Assembly: GCA_011774835.1 (NCBI GenBank)
Contig: JAACAK010000091.1
Coordinates: forward strand, 1-37,918
Length of the DNA: 37,918 bases
Reading direction: 5' to 3'
From: Candidatus Kutchimonas denitrificans
Lineage (GTDB): Bacteria; Gemmatimonadota; Gemmatimonadetes; Palauibacterales; KS3-K002
This document shows positions 9,986-19,557 of this stretch, piece by piece. The notes beneath the pieces are model-generated. The model did not search any database, had not been told where the DNA came from, and was given only the letters and a program-made list of their open reading frames with translations. The position numbers were made by a program, and so were the translations under genes. Within the stretch, counting starts at the first letter, position 1, and each line of letters begins with the position of its first letter.

Positions 9986-11154
9986 GCAGCCATCGCCTGA
10001 ATTTGCTGCTCATCAACTGGCAGGACATTCGCAACCCGCAGGCTGGCGGAGCCGAGATCCACCTGCACGAGATCTTCGGACGCCTCGCACGGGACGGTCA
10101 TGTCGTGACGCTTCTCTGTTCCGGGTGGCCGGACTGTCCCGCGCGAGAGGAGGTCGACGGCATGAGCGTGCATCGCGTGGCGGGACGCCACACCTTCGCG
10201 TTGCAGGCGGCTCCTTATTATCTGAAGCACCTGAGAGGGCAGGCGTTCGACCTGGTCGTCGAAGACATCAACAAGATCCCGTTGTACAGTCCGCTCTGGG
10301 CGCGACCGCCGGTCGTGGCGCTGATCCCCCATCTGTTCGGCGCCACGGCCTTCCAGGAAGCCTCTCTTCCCATGGCGACCGCCGTGTGGATCGCCGAGCG
10401 TCCTGTCCCTTTCATCTACGAAGGGATCCCGTTCCAGGCGATATCCGAATCGACGGCCGACGACCTGGCGGAGCGCGGGCTGCCGCGTTCGAGCGTGCGG
10501 GTCATCCACCCGGGGATAGACCACGACCGGTTTCGGCCCGAGCCGGAAGCCCGCCGATACGAGCGGCCGACCTTCGTCTACGTCGGTCGGCTCAAGCGCT
10601 ACAAGGGACTCGAGTACGTGATCGAGGCGGTCGCCAGGCTTGCGAAGGAGGGGATCGATCTGCGGCTCGTTGTGGCGGGCAAGGGCGATCACGAGACGGC
10701 GCTGCGCGCCTACGCCGGCGATCGGGCGGCGGACCGGGTCGAGTTCCTCGGCTATATCTCGGAGGACGAGAAGCTCGAACTATTGCGCAAGTGCTGGGCG
10801 ACAGTGTACCCATCACCTAAGGAGGGTTGGGGAATCACGAACGTAGAGGCGGCTGCCTCCGGCACGCCCGCCCTGGCTTCCGATTCCCCCGGCCTCCGGG
10901 AATCGGTGGCTCACGAGGTCAGCGGTCTGCTGGTCCGGCACGGGGACGTCAGCGCCTGGGCAACGGCGCTGCGTCGCATCGCGCTGGACGCCGACCTGCG
11001 GGCACGGCTGCAGGCCGGCGCCCGGAGCTTCGCAGACCAATTCAGCTGGGACCGTACGGCGAATGAGACCGAAGCCCACCTGCTCGAAGTTCTTTCCCAA
11101 GGCCCCGACCGGGGCCATGCGTCTTCTCACACCCCGGGGTTGGAGGTAGCATGA
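9982..11154 (+). CDS. GT4-family glycosyltransferase
   Basis: A 390-residue GT-B fold enzyme. The N-terminal half has a Gly-rich NPQAGGAEIHLHEIFGRLA loop. The C-terminal half begins near TFVYVGRLKRYKGLEYVIEA and carries the EX7E donor-binding motif in EGWGITNVEAAASGTPALASD. This is the retaining GT4 layout, using a nucleotide-sugar donor. Substrates cannot be named; sugar addition to envelope glycans or lipids is plausible. The start is the ATG at 9982, overlapping the nusB stop; an upstream in-frame start lies inside nusB and was rejected. Its own stop overlaps the hpf ATG. Confidence 0.88.
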   Translation: MSSHRLNLLLINWQDIRNPQAGGAEIHLHEIFGRLARDGHVVTLLCSGWPDCPAREEVDGMSVHRVAGRHTFALQAAPYYLKHLRGQAFDLVVEDINKIPLYSPLWARPPVVALIPHLFGATAFQEASLPMATAVWIAERPVPFIYEGIPFQAISESTADDLAERGLPRSSVRVIHPGIDHDRFRPEPEARRYERPTFVYVGRLKRYKGLEYVIEAVARLAKEGIDLRLVVAGKGDHETALRAYAGDRAADRVEFLGYISEDEKLELLRKCWATVYPSPKEGWGITNVEAAASGTPALASDSPGLRESVAHEVSGLLVRHGDVSAWATALRRIALDADLRARLQAGARSFADQFSWDRTANETEAHLLEVLSQGPDRGHASSHTPGLEVA

Positions 11155-11501
11155 GAATCTCTATGACCGCCCGGCATTTCGAGCTCAGCGATACGTTGCG
11201 ACGGCACGTGGAGAACCGGCTGGCCGGTCTCGACAAGTATCACCAGCGCGCCACGCGAGTCGAGGTCACGCTCACAGATGAAAAACGGGAAAAACGGGTA
11301 GAAGCACACGCTTTTGTCGACGGCGATCATGATATCCATGCAGAGGCCAGCGCCAGCGACTTCCGCACGGCGGTCAACCGGCTGTCGGAGAAGCTGGGCC
11401 GGCAGATGAAACGGCGCCGCGACCGGCGCGTCAACCACAAGGCGCCGCGGCTGAACGAACAGATCCCGACGCAGGAAGGGGTCGAGGGCAGCGAATCGTG
11501 A
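11151..11501 (+). CDS. hpf: ribosome hibernation promoting factor (short form)
   Basis: A 116-residue protein starting MRISMTARHFELSDTLRRHVENRL, the standard opening of the HPF/RaiA family. It carries the conserved acidic-basic beta sheet and then a basic stretch (KRRRDRRVNHK). It lacks the C-terminal dimerisation domain of long HPF, so it is the short type, which stabilises inactive 100S ribosomes or occludes the decoding site. Start and stop both overlap neighbours by 4 nt (ATGA before, GTGA after). An hpf gene just before hprK recalls the proteobacterial rpoN-hpf-ptsN-hprK cluster. Confidence 0.94.
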   Translation: MRISMTARHFELSDTLRRHVENRLAGLDKYHQRATRVEVTLTDEKREKRVEAHAFVDGDHDIHAEASASDFRTAVNRLSEKLGRQMKRRRDRRVNHKAPRLNEQIPTQEGVEGSES

Positions 11502-12457
11502 GTCTGACGGTAGGAGATCTCCTCGAGCTGCGCGGCGAGAGCCTGCAGTTGCACCTGGCGACGAGCGGCGAGAGGGCGACCGATCGCGTGATCCGGAAAT
11601 CCGAGATCTCGAGCCCCGGGCTCGTGCTGGCGGGATTCACCGAACGCTTCGCCGGCGGCCGGGTCCAGGTGCTGGGCGAAACCGAGATCTCGTACCTCCG
11701 CTCGCTGAGCGAAGACGAGTGCCGTCGGGCGGTCGAGACGCTGCTGTCGTTCGAGGTGCCGTGTGTAATCGTCACCAAGGGTCAGAGGCTTCCGCCGGTG
11801 CTGGTCGAGGTGGCCGAGGATCGAGGGACCGCCATTATCGTGAGCGCGCTGAAGACGGCGGAGTTCTATCGACGCATCATACCGTTCATCAACGATCATT
11901 TCGCGCCACAAACCCACTTGCATGGCTCGCTCGCCGACGTTTACGGCGTCGGTTTGCTGTTCGTCGGACGGAGCGGCATCGGCAAGAGCGAATGCGTGCT
12001 CGACCTGGTGGAGCGCGGCCATCGGCTGGTCGCCGACGACGTGGTCCACATCAGTCGGCAGGGTCACGATGTGCTCATCGGCCGCGGTCACGAGCTCGCC
12101 CGTCACCATATGGAGATCCGCGGGATCGGGATCATCGATGTGCAGGCGCTCTTCGGCATCCGGGCCATCCGCCAGCAGAAACGGATCGAGGTCGTCGTGA
12201 AGCTGGTCGAGTGGCACGACCGGGGCGCTTACGAGCGCACCGGGCTCGATGCCGAGTTCGTCGATATCCTCGATGTCCCGATCCCTCGGGTCACGGTCCC
12301 GCTCAACCCCGGAAAGAACATCACGGTCATCTCGGAGGTCGTGGCGATGAACCATCTGCTGCGCTATGCGGGGATCGATTCCGCAGGCACCTTCGACGCC
12401 AATCTGCAGAAGCTCATGGCGCCGGTGCGCGAGTATCTCGAAGAAGATTATGAGTGA
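11498..12457 (+). CDS. hprK: HPr kinase/phosphorylase
   Basis: A 319-residue HPrK/P, close to the usual 310-320. It phosphorylates HPr on a regulatory serine with ATP or PPi and reverses the reaction with phosphate. The catalytic domain has HG at 142-143, the P-loop GRSGIGKS at 157-164, LVADDVV (D180-D181) and the family signature MEIRGIGIIDV at about 205-215. The N-terminal domain is present. The start is GTG at 11498, overlapping the hpf stop. It lies just upstream of the EIIA-to-EI genes, and the HPr here has the target serine (S52), so the switch appears complete. Confidence 0.95.
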   Translation: MSLTVGDLLELRGESLQLHLATSGERATDRVIRKSEISSPGLVLAGFTERFAGGRVQVLGETEISYLRSLSEDECRRAVETLLSFEVPCVIVTKGQRLPPVLVEVAEDRGTAIIVSALKTAEFYRRIIPFINDHFAPQTHLHGSLADVYGVGLLFVGRSGIGKSECVLDLVERGHRLVADDVVHISRQGHDVLIGRGHELARHHMEIRGIGIIDVQALFGIRAIRQQKRIEVVVKLVEWHDRGAYERTGLDAEFVDILDVPIPRVTVPLNPGKNITVISEVVAMNHLLRYAGIDSAGTFDANLQKLMAPVREYLEEDYE

Positions 12458-12854
12458 AGAAGTAAAGGGCGTGCTGGTCGGTCATGGCCGGATGGCTGAG
12501 GGTCTGCTCGACGCGATCGCCGGCATCACGGGCTCGCACGAAGGGCTCACCGCCATCGACAACGTCGGGCTCACCCCCCAGTCGCTCGAGGAACGCATCC
12601 ACGAGCTGATCGGCAGTCAGCAGGCCGTCGTGTTCGTCGATCTTCCCAGCGGCAGCTGCGCGCACGCGGCGCGGCGGCTGCAGGCGCGTCGGTCCGACCT
12701 GGCCGTGGTTTGCGGGGTCAACCTCCCGCTGCTCCTCGACTTCATCTTCCATCGCGAGTTGCCGCTGGAGCAGGTGGTCGAGCGGCTGCGGTCTCGTGTT
12801 GGCGTCTCGATCGAGTACTCTGCGGATGCCGATTCTTCTCTGTCGGGTCGATGA
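12450..12854 (+). CDS. PTS mannose-family EIIA component
   Basis: A 134-residue protein with the EIIA-Man fold signature: VKGVLVGHGRMAEGL contains the phosphorylated His12, and VVFVDLPSGSCAHAARR follows the pattern of the second conserved block. It takes phosphate from HPr and passes it to EIIB in the cytoplasm. The start ATG at 12450 overlaps the end of hprK by 8 nt, and its end overlaps EIIB by 29 nt. EIIA and EIIB are separate polypeptides here, unlike E. coli ManX, in which they are fused. Confidence 0.92.
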   Translation: MSEEVKGVLVGHGRMAEGLLDAIAGITGSHEGLTAIDNVGLTPQSLEERIHELIGSQQAVVFVDLPSGSCAHAARRLQARRSDLAVVCGVNLPLLLDFIFHRELPLEQVVERLRSRVGVSIEYSADADSSLSGR

Positions 12855-13323
12855 CCGGCTAATCCACGGCCAGGTCGTCGTGGGGTGGGGGGCAAAGCTC
12901 GGTATCGACTACATCGCGGTGGTCGATGACGATCTGGCGGCGAGCGAATGGGAGCAGGAGCTCTACCGTGCCGGGTTGCCGGACGAGGTCGAGGCCCGCT
13001 TCGCCACGGTCGACGAGGCGGCGGACTCGATTTCCGCCTGGAAAGCGGACGACTCGAGGGGGTTCATCCTGACCCGCGACATTGGAACGATGCGCCGGCT
13101 CGCGGAGCGGGGTGCTCTCGCGGGGATCGCGGTCAACCTGGGCGGCCTGCACGACGCGCCGGGTAGGGATCGGGTCTTCCCGTACCTGTATCTGAGCGAT
13201 GCCGATCGTGAGGAGCTCGAGCGGTTGCGACGTTTGGAGGTGGAGGTGAGTGCCCGGGACGTGCCGAGCGCCCGCAAAGTCGGCATCGATGAACTGCTCG
13301 ACCCGGGGGCGGACCGATCCTAG
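12826..13323 (+). CDS. PTS mannose/sorbose-family EIIB component
   Basis: A 165-residue protein opening MPILLCRVDDRLIHGQVVVGW. The RVDDRLIHGQV motif is diagnostic, with phospho-acceptor His14. Later segments (GFILTRDIGTMRRLAERG, AVNLGGLH, YLYLSDADREEL) match the family. It transfers phosphate from EIIA to the incoming sugar bound by EIIC/EIID. The start lies inside the end of EIIA; an upstream in-frame ATG (12796) would add ten unrelated residues. The stop at 13321-13323 lies just after the point where the EIIC reading frame must begin. Confidence 0.93.
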   Translation: MPILLCRVDDRLIHGQVVVGWGAKLGIDYIAVVDDDLAASEWEQELYRAGLPDEVEARFATVDEAADSISAWKADDSRGFILTRDIGTMRRLAERGALAGIAVNLGGLHDAPGRDRVFPYLYLSDADREELERLRRLEVEVSARDVPSARKVGIDELLDPGADRS

Positions 13324-13991
13324 ACGCGACGAGCTATCTGTGGCTGGCGCTGCTGGGCGGAGCGGTCGGGCTCGACGCCGTTTCCTGCGTTCAGGCGATG
13401 GTCGCGCGCCCCATCGTCGTCGCTCCGGTGACCGGGCTGCTCCTCGGCGAGCCCCAGGCCGGCATGTTGGCGGGCGTGTTGCTCGAGATCTTGAGTCTGC
13501 ATCAACTGCCGATCGGCGCCAATCGGCACTGGGACACGGGGCCGGCGGCGGTGGCCGCGGCCGTGGCCATGGTGGCGGTGCGGGGGCCGGTGGGGCTAGT
13601 GGTAGCCGGCGGCGCGGGTGTCCTGATCGGCTGGCTGGGAAGCTGGAGCGTGCACGGTCTTCGCCACCTGAACGCACGGTTGGTGGTGGTCGATGAGGGG
13701 CCCGGGCTGCGGCCGGCCTCGCTGACTGCCCGTCATCTCGCCGCGATCGCCCTCGACTTCGCCCGGGCGGTCACGTTGACTCTGCTGGCCGTCTGGGTCG
13801 TTCTCCGGGGAACCGAAGGCATCGCTGGGGCGCCGGCGGAGGCGGGCTGGGTCGCGGCTCTGGTGGCCGCGGCGCTGGGCGGTCTGGCGCTGGGTGCCGA
13901 CGTCCGCATGGTTGCCGGCGGCCGGCGCGTCTGGACGGCCTTTGGCATCGGATCGGTCCTGAGCACGATCGTCTGGGTATGGCTGCACTGA
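13317..13991 (+). CDS. PTS mannose-family EIIC permease, start codon non-canonical
   Basis: The frame encodes about 224 residues of a polytopic membrane protein with the EIIC pattern: LALLGGAVGLD, then MVARPIVVAPVTGLLLGEPQAGMLAGVLLEILSLHQLPIGAN in outline, followed by several hydrophobic helices. It forms the sugar channel with EIID. Family alignment needs the first helix, yet the open frame (from 13293) has no ATG, GTG or TTG before the ATG at 13398, which would delete it. A GGGGGCGGA stretch (13305-13313) lies just upstream of ATC at 13317; starting there puts the conserved Arg-Pro at residues 31-32, the same place as in E. coli ManY as I remember it. CTG at 13338, or frameshifting out of EIIB, are alternatives. 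The end overlaps EIID by 13 nt. Confidence 0.8.
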   Translation: MLDATSYLWLALLGGAVGLDAVSCVQAMVARPIVVAPVTGLLLGEPQAGMLAGVLLEILSLHQLPIGANRHWDTGPAAVAAAVAMVAVRGPVGLVVAGGAGVLIGWLGSWSVHGLRHLNARLVVVDEGPGLRPASLTARHLAAIALDFARAVTLTLLAVWVVLRGTEGIAGAPAEAGWVAALVAAALGGLALGADVRMVAGGRRVWTAFGIGSVLSTIVWVWLH

Positions 13992-14734
13992 GGAAGTTCA
14001 CGATGTTCGAGATGCTGGCCCGAAGCCTGCTGATTCAGGGCTCGTGGAACTATCGGACCATGCAGGGCGCCGGTGTGGGGTTCGCGCTGATCCCGGTGCT
14101 GAAGCGGTTGCACCGGGACGATCCCGATGCCCTGGCCCGGGCGGTCCGCCGGCACGTCGGCTTCTACAATGGGCACCCCTACCTGTCCACCGTGGCCATC
14201 GCCGCCCTCGCCCGTATGGAGGGGGAGGAGGCGGATGCGGAGGAGATCGACCGGTTCAAGCGGGCGCTGGTCAGCCCGCTGGGGAGCCTCGGTGACCGCC
14301 TGGTCTGGGCGCGCTGGCGACCGCTGACCCTGCTGCTGGCGGCGCTCCTGTATCTGGCGGGAGCCGCCTGGTGGGTCGCCGCCTCGGCGTTTCTGTTGCT
14401 GTACAACGTGGTACATTTGAAGTTGCGCGTCTGGGGCCTTCGCCTCGGCTGGCGCGAGGGACGTGCCGTCGGCCGGGTGCTGATCGGATCGCCTTTGCGG
14501 CGACTGCCCGATCGCCTTACGATTCCCCTGGCCGCTATTGCCGGGGGGCTGCTCCCGCTCATGGCACTCAGCGTGAGCCAGAGCAACGGGTTGGCCCCTC
14601 TTCCCGCCGTTGGCAGCGCGGTCGGCCTTGCCGCTATTGGCGCCTGGCGCCCGGCGCTTGCCGGACGACTGGCGGCCTTCGGTATACTGTTGTTCTCTCT
14701 GGGCTTCGTCATTCTTGGGCAGATCGCATGGTGA
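13979..14734 (+). CDS. PTS mannose-family EIID component
   Basis: A 251-residue protein with the EIID opening FEMLARSLLIQGSWNYRTMQGAGVGFALIPVL, then the cytoplasmic VGFYNGHPYLSTVAIAALARME segment and SPLGSLGDRLVW-RWRP, followed by four or five hydrophobic segments to the C-terminus. Together with EIIC it forms the translocating unit in the inner membrane. The ATG at 13979 lies inside the end of EIIC; a second ATG at 14003 is possible. Its stop overlaps the HPr start region. Sugar specificity cannot be read from sequence. Confidence 0.93.
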   Translation: MAALRKFTMFEMLARSLLIQGSWNYRTMQGAGVGFALIPVLKRLHRDDPDALARAVRRHVGFYNGHPYLSTVAIAALARMEGEEADAEEIDRFKRALVSPLGSLGDRLVWARWRPLTLLLAALLYLAGAAWWVAASAFLLLYNVVHLKLRVWGLRLGWREGRAVGRVLIGSPLRRLPDRLTIPLAAIAGGLLPLMALSVSQSNGLAPLPAVGSAVGLAAIGAWRPALAGRLAAFGILLFSLGFVILGQIAW

Positions 14735-15012
14735 GCGTGAATCAGGAGTGCGTGAAAAGCGTTGTCGTGGCCAACACGTACGGCCTGCACGCCCGGCCGG
14801 CGGCGGAGTTCGTGAAGCTGGCAGGGCAGTACAAATCCGAGGTTCTGGTGGAGAAGGACGGGCTCGAGGTGAACGGCAAGAGCATCATGGGCGTGATGAT
14901 GCTCGCCGCTGAGAAGGGCTCGAGCCTGGCGATACGGGCGATCGGTGTGGACGCCCAGGAGGCCGTCGAGGCGCTCTGTGACCTGGTCACCCAAGGCTTC
15001 AACGAGGATTAG
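14728..15012 (+). CDS. ptsH: phosphocarrier protein HPr
   Basis: A 94-residue HPr, slightly longer than usual at the N-terminus. The active-site His21 is in NTYGLHARPAAEFV. The regulatory serine S52 is in NGKSIMGVMMLAAEKGS, so it should be a substrate of the HprK encoded in the same run. It carries phosphate from Enzyme I to EIIA. The start is uncertain within a few codons: ATG 14728, GTG 14731 or GTG 14737 all overlap or abut the EIID stop. Enzyme I follows after 3 nt. Confidence 0.95.
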   Translation: MVSVNQECVKSVVVANTYGLHARPAAEFVKLAGQYKSEVLVEKDGLEVNGKSIMGVMMLAAEKGSSLAIRAIGVDAQEAVEALCDLVTQGFNED

Positions 15013-15015
15013 CTG

Positions 15016-16794
15016 TTGAGCGAGACGGTTCAGGGGATACCGGCTTCACCCGGCATCGCCATCGGTCAGGCGCTCCTGGCCCGATGGCCTCGTCTCGACA
15101 TCCCCCACGCCACCGTAGCGCCGGACCAGATCGGCTCCGAGGTCGAACGCTTCCGTCAGGCCTGCCAGCAGGCCAGCCTCCGGACGCGCCAGCTACGCGA
15201 CTCGGTGGCGCAGCGGCTGGGGTCGGTTCAGGCCAAGATCTTCGATCCACAGCTCCTGATGCTGGAGGACCCGGACCTCATCGAGGGCACCGTGACCTAC
15301 ATCACGGACAGCTTCCTCACCGCCGAGCGTGCGTTCAGCCTCAGGGTCCTCGAATTCCGCTCCCAGTGGCTTGACGCCACCCATGCCCGGGTGATGGACC
15401 GGGTGGCCGACCTCAACGATGTCCAGCTCCGCGTGCTGGCCGAGCTGATCGATCTGCCGGAGCTCGACCTTTTCCAGAACCACTCTGGCGGCCCGATGAT
15501 CCTGGTGGCGCACGATCTGACGCCCAGCCGCATGGTCGAGATCGACCCGGAGCAGGTGATCGGGATCGCGACCGACGGCGGCACGCGGACGGCGCATGCT
15601 TCGATCCTCGCGCGTTCGCTCGGTCTCCCCACCGTGGTGGGTCTCGGGGATCTGTCGCGTCGGGTCGAGACGGGCCAGGAGCTCATCGTCGACGGTCTTC
15701 GCGGCCGGGTGATCATCGCGCCGACCGATGCCGAGAGGAACCGCTACCATCATCGGGAAGTCCGGGTGAAGGAGACCGAAGCCGAGGTCGAGCGGTTGGC
15801 CGAGCTCGAGCCTGTCACCCGCGACGGCATCCGCATCGGGCTCCACGCCAACCTCGATCTTCCCGCCGACGCGGCCCGGGCCGTGGCCGCCAACGCCGAC
15901 GGCGTGGGCCTCTTCCGCACCGAGTTCCTGGTCGTGGGTAAGACCAGCATGCCCGACGAAGAGGAGCAGCTGGAGGCGTTTCGGGGGGTCCTCGAAACGA
16001 TGGCGCCGCGACCGGTGACGATCCGCACTTTCGATTTGGGCGGTGACAAGTTTCCCATGTTCCTGCCCCCGATCACCGAGGAGAACCCGTTCCTCGGATG
16101 GCGCGGCCTCAGGATCTACGAGATGATGCCGGAGCTCTTCCATCACCAGGCACGCGCCGTCCTGCGCGCCGCCGCTCTCGGCCAGATCCAGCTGCTGATC
16201 CCGATGGTCAACAGCGTCGACGATGTGATCCGGATCCGCGCCGTCATCGACAAGGCATGCGACGAGCTGAAGAGGGAAGGGCTCGAGCACCGCGTGCCGC
16301 CCCTGGGGCTGATGCTGGAAACGCCGGCCGCCATCGCCATCGTAGAGAAGCTGGCCCGCCATGCCGACTTCTTCAGCATCGGCACCAACGATCTCATCCA
16401 GTACATGCTCGCCGTCGATCGCGGCAACGCCCAGCTCCTGCCCTTCTTCGACCTCTACCATCCCGCCCTGCTGCGCTACATCCACGACGCCGCCTCCGCC
16501 GCGTCCAAACTCGGACGACCACTTTGTGTCTGCGGTGAGGCCGCCAGCGATACCCTCGGCGCCGTCCTGCTCCTCGGCCTCGGAATCCGCAGCCTGAGCT
16601 GCGCGCCGAACGCCATCCTGGAGCAGAAGAAGCTGATTCGGGCCCTCGATCTGGAGAGCATCAGCGAGGTCGTCATCGGCCTGCTGGAAGCCGAGACGGG
16701 GCTCGAAATTCGCCGGCGCGTGCAGGAGGTTCTCGGTGACATGGTCGATCTGACGGATATCAACTCGAACACCAGCTTGTCACACCCCGGCTGA
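15016..16794 (+). CDS. ptsI: PTS Enzyme I (phosphoenolpyruvate-protein phosphotransferase)
   Basis: A 592-residue protein, slightly above the usual 575. It moves phosphate from PEP to HPr. The phosphorylated His194 lies in DGGTRTAHASILARSLGLPTVVG; the common form is GGRTSHAAI, so one extra Thr is present in the loop. The PEP-binding barrel has GLFRTEFL (298-305), TFDLGGDK, LGLMLETPAA, FSIGTNDLIQY and the catalytic Cys506 in CGEAASD. The start is TTG at 15016, giving SETVQGIPASPGIAIG, the normal N-terminus. It is the last gene of the long run; 93 nt separate it from metK, without a recognisable terminator. Confidence 0.96.
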   Translation: MSETVQGIPASPGIAIGQALLARWPRLDIPHATVAPDQIGSEVERFRQACQQASLRTRQLRDSVAQRLGSVQAKIFDPQLLMLEDPDLIEGTVTYITDSFLTAERAFSLRVLEFRSQWLDATHARVMDRVADLNDVQLRVLAELIDLPELDLFQNHSGGPMILVAHDLTPSRMVEIDPEQVIGIATDGGTRTAHASILARSLGLPTVVGLGDLSRRVETGQELIVDGLRGRVIIAPTDAERNRYHHREVRVKETEAEVERLAELEPVTRDGIRIGLHANLDLPADAARAVAANADGVGLFRTEFLVVGKTSMPDEEEQLEAFRGVLETMAPRPVTIRTFDLGGDKFPMFLPPITEENPFLGWRGLRIYEMMPELFHHQARAVLRAAALGQIQLLIPMVNSVDDVIRIRAVIDKACDELKREGLEHRVPPLGLMLETPAAIAIVEKLARHADFFSIGTNDLIQYMLAVDRGNAQLLPFFDLYHPALLRYIHDAASAASKLGRPLCVCGEAASDTLGAVLLLGLGIRSLSCAPNAILEQKKLIRALDLESISEVVIGLLEAETGLEIRRRVQEVLGDMVDLTDINSNTSLSHPG

Positions 16795-16887
16795 GTGAGT
16801 ACCTTCCGGCGTTTTTACAGGTAGTCCGACGTCGCCGAGTCGAGGCGCGGCAGCCAACAGACTCCGATCGCGTTGAGGGTCAGGAAC

Positions 16888-18042
16888 TTGTCGATCAAGC
16901 ATCTTTTCACTTCGGAGAGCGTCACCGAGGGGCACCCGGACAAGGTCGCCGACCAGATCTCCGATGCCGTCCTGGACGCCATCATCGCCGAGGATCCCGC
17001 CGCGCGAGTGGCCTGCGAGTGCCTCGTCACCACCGGCCTCGCCTTCGTGACCGGTGAGATCACCACCGACACTTACGTCGACATTCCCGACATCGTCCGC
17101 GATACCGTCGAAGAGATCGGTTACGTCAACGCGCGCTTCGGCCTCGACGCCCGGACCTGCGCCGTGATCACCTCCATCGACCGGCAGTCTTCCGACATCG
17201 CCATGGGTGTCGATACCGGGGGCGCCGGCGACCAGGGGATGATGTTCGGGTACGCGACCCGCGAGAGCCCCGAGCTGATGCCGCTGCCCATCATCCTCGC
17301 CCACCGCCTCACCCGGGAGCTCGCCGCGAAGCGCAAATCCGGCGCGATCCCCTGGCTGCGGCCCGACGGCAAGTCGCAGGTCACCGTCGAGTACGACGGG
17401 AATGGACCGGTTCGCGTCCAGGCCGTCGTCGTCTCGGCCCAGCACGACGAAACGATCGAGAACGGGACCATCCACGAGGTGATCAGGGAAACCGTGATCG
17501 AGCCCGTTCTGCCACCCGAGTACTACGACGGGAAGACGCAGATCCATATCAACCCGACCGGCCGCTTCGTCATCGGCGGACCGCAGGGCGACGCCGGGCT
17601 CACCGGCCGCAAGATCATCGTCGACACCTACGGCGGCATGGGCCGCCACGGCGGCGGCGCCTTCAGCGGCAAGGACCCCAGCAAGGTCGATCGGTCGGCC
17701 AGCTACGCGGCACGCTGGATCGCCAAGAACATCGTGGCCGCCGAGCTCGCCGACGAGTGCGAGGTCCAGCTCGCCTACGCCATCGGCGTCGCCGAGCCCG
17801 TCTCGGTCCTCGTCGATACCAGGGGCAGCGGTCAGGTGTCGGACGGCGAGCTCGAGGCCGCCGTCCGCGAGGTCTTCGATCTGACACCGAACGGGATCAT
17901 CGAAGCCCTCGGTCTGCGGCGGCCGATCTTCAAGAAGACGGCCGCCTACGGCCACTTCGGCCGCCAGCCCGAGGACGGCGGCGGCTTCTCTTGGGAACGA
18001 ACCGACAGAACCGACGATCTCCGATCGAAGCTCGGAGGTTGA
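16888..18042 (+). CDS. metK: S-adenosylmethionine synthetase
   Basis: A 384-residue enzyme making SAM from methionine and ATP. The motifs are standard: [36 protein letters not shown], and the P-loop-like [16 protein letters not shown], ending with the [15 protein letters not shown] region. The TTG at 16888 gives the usual [12 protein letters not shown] start and has GAGGGTCAGGA just upstream; another in-frame TTG at 16873 would add five residues. It is followed by ahcY after 86 nt, so SAM production and SAH removal are neighbours. I found no SAM riboswitch in the 93-nt gap upstream. Confidence 0.97.
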   Translation: MSIKHLFTSESVTEGHPDKVADQISDAVLDAIIAEDPAARVACECLVTTGLAFVTGEITTDTYVDIPDIVRDTVEEIGYVNARFGLDARTCAVITSIDRQSSDIAMGVDTGGAGDQGMMFGYATRESPELMPLPIILAHRLTRELAAKRKSGAIPWLRPDGKSQVTVEYDGNGPVRVQAVVVSAQHDETIENGTIHEVIRETVIEPVLPPEYYDGKTQIHINPTGRFVIGGPQGDAGLTGRKIIVDTYGGMGRHGGGAFSGKDPSKVDRSASYAARWIAKNIVAAELADECEVQLAYAIGVAEPVSVLVDTRGSGQVSDGELEAAVREVFDLTPNGIIEALGLRRPIFKKTAAYGHFGRQPEDGGGFSWERTDRTDDLRSKLGG

Positions 18043-18083
18043 GTCCCCGAGAGCCGCGACTCGCGGCCGTCGAGCGCGAGTAG

Positions 18084-19469
<1,386 letters not shown>

Positions 19470-19483
19470 CGGTTCCGACGGGG

Positions 19484-19511
19484 TTTACAGTCGGGTGCGG
19501 GACAATATGTT
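19484..19511 (+). promoter_or_regulatory. possible promoter upstream of the bifunctional-nuclease gene
   Basis: TTTACA (19484-19489) and TATGTT (19506-19511) are separated by 16 nt and lie about 45 nt before the ATG at 19558. An imperfect inverted repeat flanks the pair: GTTCCG then GGGGT on the left (19472-19484), ACCCC then CGGAAC on the right (19529-19546). This could be a regulatory structure or the end of the ahcY transcript. By eye only. Confidence 0.3.
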
Positions 19512-19557
19512 CCTAAGAGTGATGGCGGACCCCGACTAAACGGAACAGAAGAGCTCT

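Noticed and set aside
13398-13991. ATG at 13398 as the EIIC start
   Set aside because: It would delete the first membrane helix and begin just before the conserved Arg-Pro segment; family length and alignment argue for an upstream start, although no standard start codon exists there.
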